From NCBI GenBank assembly GCA_948744995.1, contig CAPZCD010000038.1:1-11027 (forward strand): a stretch of DNA of 11,027 bases, read 5' to 3'. The notes beneath the pieces are model-generated. The model had not been told where the DNA came from, did not search any database, and saw only the letters and a list, made by a program, of their open reading frames with translations. Below are positions 7,463 through 11,027 of this stretch, piece after piece. Source of the stretch: an uncultured Rickettsiales bacterium (lineage in GTDB: Bacteria > Pseudomonadota > Alphaproteobacteria > Rickettsiales > UBA1997). Position numbers and translations under genes: made by a program. Position 1 is the first letter of the stretch. The number at the start of each line of letters is the position of its first letter.

Positions 7463-7807
7463 ATGGTTAATTTAATGGACAAAAATAAAAAAATAAATAA
7501 TATGTTATGTTTAGTGTTTATTCTTTCGGTATTTATTACTCTTAAAAATGCAGAAGCTGTATCGGAGTTGCCAACAATAGAAGAAATAGAGAATATTAGG
7601 CAAGACATCAAGGAAAGAGATAAGGTTATTTTTTTCGGCGAAATAACGAGTGATGCAATATTACTAATAGAAGCAGGAATGGGTTTAATGAAAGCAAAAG
7701 AATTAGAAACTACATATAAAGAATCATTAATAAAACAAAAACAACAAGAAGCTAAAAAATATCAATTAGTATTAAAAAAGAAGAATAATTATAAAAAATT
7801 GGTATAA
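7463..7807 (+). CDS. small exported or membrane-anchored protein of unknown function
   Basis: I do not recognise this 114-residue protein. After a short lysine-rich start it has one hydrophobic stretch, MLCLVFILSVFITL, followed by KNAEA-VSE, which looks like a Sec signal peptide with an A-x-A type I cleavage site. The mature part is highly charged: an acidic segment (IEEIENIRQDIKERDK), a short hydrophobic helix with glycines (ILLIEAGMGLMKAKE), and a lysine- and glutamine-rich C-terminal tail likely to form a helix or coiled coil. The start at 7463 has GGAG (7453-7456) six bases upstream. An ATG at 7451 overlaps that ribosome site and is less likely. The gene stands alone with its own strong promoter and a downstream hairpin. 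A secreted host-interaction protein, a periplasmic chaperone-like protein or a lineage-specific protein are all possible. Confidence 0.6.
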   Translation: MVNLMDKNKKINNMLCLVFILSVFITLKNAEAVSELPTIEEIENIRQDIKERDKVIFFGEITSDAILLIEAGMGLMKAKELETTYKESLIKQKQQEAKKYQLVLKKKNNYKKLV

Positions 7808-7838
7808 GCAACAGTAAATAAATTGTAATTGAAATAAT

Positions 7839-7876
7839 ACAAACAACTCTTTGCGCTTACATGAAGAGTTGTTTGT
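7839..7876. terminator. 13-bp hairpin between convergent genes
   Basis: ACAAACAACTCTT (7839-7851) and AAGAGTTGTTTGT (7864-7876) are perfect reverse complements around a 12-base loop. The hairpin lies 31 bases after the stop of the small exported protein gene and about 90 bases beyond the stop of the g14-like gene arriving from the other side. The plus-strand tail (TTAATTC) is only partly T-rich and the minus-strand tail is similar, so it is an imperfect but probably bidirectional intrinsic terminator. Confidence 0.55.
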
Positions 7877-7964
7877 TAATTCGATAGTAGTTAGTACACA
7901 TATATAACCTCTAAGATTTACAATATTCCGTTATCTAACATAAATTATCCGCTTTAATCAATAA

Positions 7965-8432
7965 TCATTCAAACCTATAATATCCAACAATTTTTTCTTG
8001 CCAATAGGTGTTAATTCTATGTTCTACGACTTTACCAGCCTCAACATAACAATGTATCATTCCAATATCACTAAAAATAGCTACATGTTCCAACATATTT
8101 TGGAAATTGAGATAAATTATATCACCGAAAGACAGTTCCATTTTAGTTATTTTTTTAAAATGGCTATCAAGAAAATTTCTCATCTCCTTATGATCAGGAT
8201 ATCGCGAATAATCAAGATAATCGTAATTTATGATATTTTTACCATTTGCGCAAAAATCAATTTCTTCTCCAACCTTAATTATTAACCCTATACAATCAAC
8301 TCCGCCATTATTTATACCATTTTTCTTAACTCTACCGGTATAGTGAAACTTGGTTCCAAGCCACGTTCTAGCTATTTCAACAATTTTATTAGAATTATCA
8401 ACTGGTGTTTTAGCGCGATTATCAACTGGCAT
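7965..8432 (-). CDS. NlpC/P60 peptidase of the GTA/phage tail tip (g14-like)
   Basis: A 155-residue cysteine peptidase of the NlpC/P60 superfamily, matching the phage cell wall peptidase family TIGR02219, which is gene g14 of the Rhodobacter capsulatus gene transfer agent. It would cleave the peptide part of peptidoglycan during DNA delivery. Visible are IARTWLGTKFHYTGR (20-34), GGVDCIGLI (43-51) with the catalytic C47, LEHVAIF (114-120) with the catalytic H116, and MIHCYVE (125-131) with the polar third-site histidine H127. No signal peptide is present, which fits a virion component. The ATG at 8432 lies one base after the TGA of the g13-like gene; a frame extending back to 8567 is open but overlaps that gene and adds no family sequence. 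The hub gene before it is present, but the large g15 tail-tip gene normally following is absent. Confidence 0.86.
   Translation of the reverse strand: MPVDNRAKTPVDNSNKIVEIARTWLGTKFHYTGRVKKNGINNGGVDCIGLIIKVGEEIDFCANGKNIINYDYLDYSRYPDHKEMRNFLDSHFKKITKMELSFGDIIYLNFQNMLEHVAIFSDIGMIHCYVEAGKVVEHRINTYWQEKIVGYYRFE
8385..8432 (-). repeat. imperfect 24-bp tandem duplication at the start of the g14-like gene
   Basis: Two adjacent 24-base units (8432-8409 and 8408-8385) share the 12-mer CCAGTTGATAAT and a final TAAA. They encode MPVDNRAK and TPVDNSNK. The first unit includes the start codon itself, so the extreme N-terminus appears to be a microduplication. Confidence 0.6.
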
Positions 8433-8433
8433 A

Positions 8434-9273
8434 TCAATAGAATTTATAAACTTTTGTTGTTCTTGGCAAATTTGGTTCGCCTCTAAAATTAACTGCATTA
8501 TTAAATTTTTCACAACATGTCTCAAATTTTTTATCGCAACCAACAAAAATATCAAACTCATCTCCAACCTTTATTTTTTTAACCAAACTTGTGCTGATTG
8601 TGATATTACCAGACTCTGATTGTTTTATTTCTATTGTTCTACCAATATTTTCTCCATTTGTAAACTTCAAATATCCATATTTAAAATAATCTTTTTCTTT
8701 TGATTTTATAATCGGATTATCAGTATAAAATACTGTATCTTCAATTACACTGGCAATTTCTCCAGTAAATTTGTAGTTTGCTATGTTTAGAGAACATTTT
8801 TTATCACAAAATTTAGCTCTACATAATGGCGAGTAGGTATCGCCAATTGTTTTTTCTAATAAGCTTAATTTTCCTTTTATATTAAAATATACCTTGTCTT
8901 CTATCATACTAACAGAATCTACAAAGCCACTGGTTAAAATTACAAAACCATATTCTAAATGCTCCACATTTATAAAGAATATCTCTATTTCTGCATCATC
9001 AAAATCATTAGATAGAATAAATTCCTTTTTTATACTATCATCATCTATAACAGCAATAATTTCTGTATCATCTGTCGTTATATCGGAAAAATTTGAGTAT
9101 TTTTTATTGGATATATCAAATGATTTATAGGTAATACCGTCAAATTCTATATCTTCTGAAAATTCTGTAAAAGCTAAAATTGTTCCATTTTTTAACTTCA
9201 TTTTGAAGCATTTTTTAAGAATAATGGAATCATCTTCTAGGGATTCTCTAAAACCATCACTTATATTTCTCAT
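8434..9273 (-). CDS. GTA/phage tail hub protein, DUF2163 and BR0599 family (g13-like)
   Basis: The 279 residues match the conserved phage family TIGR02218 across its full length. This corresponds to g13 of the Rhodobacter capsulatus gene transfer agent, the hub at the tail tip. The N-terminal DUF2163 domain begins MRNISDGFRESLEDD and includes LAFTEFSEDIEFDGITYKSF (33-52). The C-terminal domain carries LCRAKFCDKKCSLNI (150-164) and VGCDKKFETCCEKFNNAVNF (244-263), then RGEP. The conserved cysteines C151, C160, C246 and C253 are kept, with extra ones at C156 and C254. The family usually ends shortly after a GxPxxPG segment; here the end is slightly diverged (RGEPNLPRTTKVYKFY). No frameshift or stop is present, so the gene is apparently under selection. 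It precedes g14 by one base, while the upstream distal-tail gene (g12) is missing and a fic gene takes its place. Confidence 0.87.
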   Translation of the reverse strand: MRNISDGFRESLEDDSIILKKCFKMKLKNGTILAFTEFSEDIEFDGITYKSFDISNKKYSNFSDITTDDTEIIAVIDDDSIKKEFILSNDFDDAEIEIFFINVEHLEYGFVILTSGFVDSVSMIEDKVYFNIKGKLSLLEKTIGDTYSPLCRAKFCDKKCSLNIANYKFTGEIASVIEDTVFYTDNPIIKSKEKDYFKYGYLKFTNGENIGRTIEIKQSESGNITISTSLVKKIKVGDEFDIFVGCDKKFETCCEKFNNAVNFRGEPNLPRTTKVYKFY

Positions 9274-9277
9274 AGAC

Positions 9278-9364
9278 TTTTTGTAAAAAATATAATAGGA
9301 ACTTAAGGGTGTGGAAGTATAGTAATTTAATATTGATCTTTCTTACCAAAATTTTTTACAAAAA
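9278..9364. repeat. 14-bp perfect inverted repeat upstream of the g13-like gene
   Basis: TTTTTGTAAAAAAT (9278-9291) and ATTTTTTACAAAAA (9351-9364) are exact reverse complements separated by 59 bases. Together they fill most of the 142-base gap between fic and the g13-like gene. The left arm starts only five bases from the g13 start codon. The composition is A/T-only except for one base, so chance is a real possibility. It could be a regulator-binding pair, an RNA stem covering the ribosome site, or terminal repeats of a tiny degraded element. Confidence 0.4.
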
Positions 9365-9415
9365 ACAAAGATTATAAAAAATAAAAACTTTTAGATTTGG
9401 TGTGTTGGGATTTTA

Positions 9416-10558
9416 CTAATAACCAATATTTTTAAATAAAACCAGATATTTTTCAAATTTATAGACTTTATTTCTTTGTTTATCGGTAATTTCTCTTAAA
9501 ATGTTTAATTCTTCAAGTTTATAAATTAAATTGTAGGCTGTCATTTTATTTAAATTTAGATTTTTAATTATTTCATCAACATTAACTATGGGTTTTACAA
9601 ATATATAATCCAATAACCTAATTAAATTTTTAGATTTTCTTTTAATTTTAGTATTAATTAATTCATCAATTTCTTTTTTTAAATTGTTTATGTTATTTAA
9701 TGTATTTTTAGCTTGTTTAGATACCTTTATAACTCCATTTAGAAAGAATAAAATCCATTTTATAATGTCATTATTTTTTCTAACATTAGTTAAATAATCA
9801 TAGTAGGTAGCTTTATATTTTTCAAAAAAGTATGACAAATATAAAATAGGCTTATCCAATAGTCTAAAGTTTATCAAATATAAAATTATTAGCAAACGCC
9901 CTAATCTTCCATTACCATCACAAAATGGATGTATGGACTCAAATTGATAATGAATAATAGCTATTTTTATTAAATGAGGAACTTTTAAGTTATTATTATG
10001 AATAAAATTTTCTAAATCTGCCATTAATTCTTCTATTTCATCCTGATGGGGAGGAATATAAAAAGCATCAATTAGATTACTTCCTCCTATCCAATTTTGT
10101 GTTTTTCTAAATTCTCCCGGATATTTATTTTGTCCTCTCGCATTATACATTAAAACTCCATGAGTTTCTTTTAGCAATCTGTTTGAAATAGGTAGTTCAC
10201 TTAATTTTCCTATAGCATAATTAAGAGCATTTATATAGTTTTGAACTTCTTGTTTATCATTTCTGGTTTCCTCATCGGAAAAATTATTATTCAGCAAATC
10301 ATCCATTTCAGTTCTGGTCCCTTCTATTCTGGTAGAAAATATTGCTTCTGTATTGGAATACATAGCTATGAATAGATTTATATTTGGAATAAATGTAGCC
10401 ACAGCATTTAATTCCGCCAATGATTTATTGGCTTCTTCTAATGAGATATTTATATCTGTATTATCCCAAGTAAATTCTTTATTTATTTTGTTTGGAGTAA
10501 AACTTTTATATTTAAATTGTTGTTTATATCGTCCTGAAATAAAATCTTCTAGTCTCAT
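9416..10558 (-). CDS. class II Fic family protein AMP-transferase
   Basis: Fic enzymes usually transfer AMP from ATP to a hydroxyl side chain of a target protein. The 380 residues have the layout of self-inhibited class II Fic proteins. An N-terminal Fic_N domain (about 1-95) carries the inhibitory helix motif S75-T-R-I-E79-G80, matching [S/T]xxxE[G/N], whose glutamate blocks ATP. The core Fic domain (about 125-225) includes GEFRKTQNWIGG (148-159) and the catalytic loop H210-PFCDGNGRLG-R221, an intact HPFx[D/E]GNGRxxR with the catalytic histidine. A C-terminal winged-helix-like domain (about 305-370) probably contacts DNA or regulates. No signal peptide is present. No antitoxin gene is needed because inhibition is internal, and none was found. 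The target is unknown. Such genes are common in bacteria and may regulate their own topoisomerases or, if secreted, host proteins. The ATG has no clear ribosome binding site. Confidence 0.92.
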   Translation of the reverse strand: MRLEDFISGRYKQQFKYKSFTPNKINKEFTWDNTDINISLEEANKSLAELNAVATFIPNINLFIAMYSNTEAIFSTRIEGTRTEMDDLLNNNFSDEETRNDKQEVQNYINALNYAIGKLSELPISNRLLKETHGVLMYNARGQNKYPGEFRKTQNWIGGSNLIDAFYIPPHQDEIEELMADLENFIHNNNLKVPHLIKIAIIHYQFESIHPFCDGNGRLGRLLIILYLINFRLLDKPILYLSYFFEKYKATYYDYLTNVRKNNDIIKWILFFLNGVIKVSKQAKNTLNNINNLKKEIDELINTKIKRKSKNLIRLLDYIFVKPIVNVDEIIKNLNLNKMTAYNLIYKLEELNILREITDKQRNKVYKFEKYLVLFKNIGY

Positions 10559-10581
10559 TTTTAAAATATTTGCTTAATATA

Positions 10582-10654
10582 AATTATACCAATGTATGAT
10601 GTTAGTATAATTTATGTTCGTTAATTATACTTGTCAAGTAGAGTAGTATAAATT
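10582..10654. promoter_or_regulatory. array of GTATAATT-like boxes in alternating orientation upstream of fic
   Basis: AATTATAC occurs at 10582-10589 and 10623-10630, its reverse complement GTATAATT at 10605-10612, and a one-base variant GTATAAATT at 10646-10654. The first two are part of a longer 11-bp perfect inverted repeat, ATAAATTATAC (10579-10589) and GTATAATTTAT (10605-10615), with a 15-base spacer. Centre-to-centre distances are about 23, 18 and 23 bases. The array covers both candidate promoter -10 elements, which is what an operator would do. AT-rich composition raises the chance of coincidence. Confidence 0.4.
10583..10637 (-). promoter_or_regulatory. two candidate promoters for fic
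   Basis: The better -35 box is a perfect TTGACA on the minus strand (10637-10632), followed at 17 bases by TAAATT (10614-10609), a 4-of-6 -10 match. A second option is the extended -10 TGGTATAAT (10591-10583), about 25 bases before the start codon, with no good -35. The boxes are interwoven with the inverted repeats described separately, so a repressor bound there would block transcription. Confidence 0.4.
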
Positions 10655-10678
10655 AGGCTCTGGTTCCTATTTCTTGAT
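10605..10678 (+). repeat. degenerate direct repeat, copy 1
   Basis: The module consists of GTATAATTTAT (10605-10615), a variable spacer, and a 24-base block at 10655-10678 beginning AGGCTCTGGT and ending ATTTCTTGAT. The 24-base block matches copy 2 at 21 of 24 positions. The spacer between the two blocks differs in length and sequence from copy 2. Confidence 0.45.
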
Positions 10679-10785
10679 TATATATCTGTTTTAATTAGTG
10701 CTGCTAATAATTTTTAGAATTATTTAATAAAATTTCCTACATGTTTAATTTTATTGATTTTTCAGTTAATTTTAAAGATGTTTTT

Positions 10786-10826
10786 AAGAAATAGGGGGCA
10801 AAGTCTCCAGTATTGGTAACTAATAG
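10786..10826 (-). repeat. related repeat in inverted orientation
   Basis: Read on the minus strand this segment has TATTAGTTACC, then GAGACT, then CTATTTCTT. These parallel TATTAGTACC, GAGTCT and CCATTTCTT in copy 2. The similarity is patchy, with a shorter middle part. On the plus strand GGGGGC, three bases, then GTCTCC can pair as an RNA hairpin with G-U pairs. Confidence 0.25.
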
Positions 10827-10928
10827 TCTATTGTAGTTTAATAATAACTATATTTATCAATAATAATTTGTATATGTTACAGGTTTTTCCTCTTATATTA
10901 TTTTATCCATATATTCCTGATATTTTTT

Positions 10929-10995
10929 GTATAATTTATAAATTAGAAGTTATTAGTACCGAGTCTCCCGCAGGCTCTGGTATCCATTTCTTGAT
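10929..10995 (+). repeat. degenerate direct repeat, copy 2
   Basis: GTATAATTTAT (10929-10939) is identical to the first block of copy 1, and the 24-base block at 10972-10995 matches copy 1 at 21 of 24 positions, about 320 bases away. The segment ACCGAGTCT-CCCGC-AGGCTCTGGT (10958-10981) can fold into an imperfect hairpin with one bulge. It is also distinctly more G+C-rich than its surroundings. Confidence 0.45.
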
Positions 10996-11027
10996 ATTTA
11001 AATTCTTTAAATTAATATATCTTTATG

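Larger units (their letters stand above)
10559..11027. other. gene-free, repeat-bearing interval upstream of fic
   Basis: About 470 bases without a convincing gene. It contains candidate fic promoters, a cluster of GTATAATT-like boxes, and degenerate direct and inverted repeats near 10605-10678, 10786-10826 and 10929-10995. A plus-strand frame from an ATG at 10874 is open to the right edge (51 codons) and a minus-strand frame ending at 10738 is also open for about 40 codons, but neither has a ribosome site or a recognisable product. The region may be decayed coding sequence. Confidence 0.55.

Noticed and set aside
8433..8567. An N-terminal extension of 45 residues on the NlpC/P60 peptidase, starting at 8567
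   Set aside because: It would overlap the end of the g13-like gene by 134 bases, has no family similarity, and the ATG at 8432 sits one base after the g13 stop where coupling is expected.
8350..9130. Plus-strand open frames opposite g13 and g14
   Set aside because: They carry no recognisable motifs, and the minus strand has two full-length, family-matching proteins over the same bases.
10874..11027. Open plus-strand frame running off the right edge
   Set aside because: Fifty-one codons without a ribosome site, rich in F, I, L and Y as random AT-rich sequence would give, and overlapping the repeat copy. More sequence would be needed to call it a gene.
10559..11027. An antitoxin gene upstream of fic
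   Set aside because: No minus-strand frame longer than about 15 codons with an ATG is present there, and the S75-to-G80 motif shows that inhibition is built into the Fic protein itself.
1..11027. CRISPR array, tRNA, rRNA or insertion sequence
   Set aside because: No regularly spaced identical repeats, no T-loop or cloverleaf, no rRNA-like G+C-rich stretch and no transposase motif were found on either strand.

Overview
The window is very AT-rich, tightly packed in its middle, and reads as the chromosome of an alphaproteobacterium, most likely a Rickettsiales-type intracellular or symbiotic lineage. The reasons are the long-type (DUF5915-bearing) isoleucyl-tRNA synthetase tail, a gene pair matching hub gene g13 and peptidase gene g14 of the Rhodobacter-type gene transfer agent (GTA), a chromosomal TraX family gene, and the strong A/T codon bias throughout. 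The order is inferred from gene content, not from a phylogenetic marker.

Layout. Positions 70-570 are essentially gene-free. On the minus strand follow lptF and lptG (2749 down to 571), the two inner-membrane permease subunits of the lipopolysaccharide exporter. A 63-base gap separates lptF from a plus-strand run: an orphan C-terminal piece of ileS (2813-3619), a GT4-family glycosyltransferase, acpS, traX, trmB and a thiamine pyrophosphokinase gene. These six are close or overlapping and look like one operon, although its first member is a gene fragment. A separate unit with a near-consensus extended -10 promoter then encodes a small exported protein of unknown function (7463-7807) and ends in a hairpin. 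From 10558 down to 7965 the minus strand carries a class II Fic AMP-transferase gene and the pair g13-g14, with no other phage or GTA genes around them. The last 469 bases, upstream of fic, have no convincing gene but hold an array of GTATAATT-like boxes and degenerate direct and inverted repeats.

How the genes fit together. LptF/LptG and the glycosyltransferase point to a lipopolysaccharide or other envelope glycan. AcpS arms acyl carrier protein for fatty acid and lipid A synthesis. TrmB and IleS belong to translation, and thiamine pyrophosphokinase makes the cofactor from salvaged thiamine. The right half is accessory in character: a regulatory or effector-type enzyme (Fic), two domesticated or relic tail-tip genes, and one orphan exported protein.

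The most notable points are the cleanly truncated ileS that still has an intact reading frame and serves as the first gene of an operon, the isolated g13-g14 pair, the repeat-rich fic promoter region, and the orphan exported protein with its own strong promoter. No wholly new multi-gene system can be demonstrated from the sequence alone.
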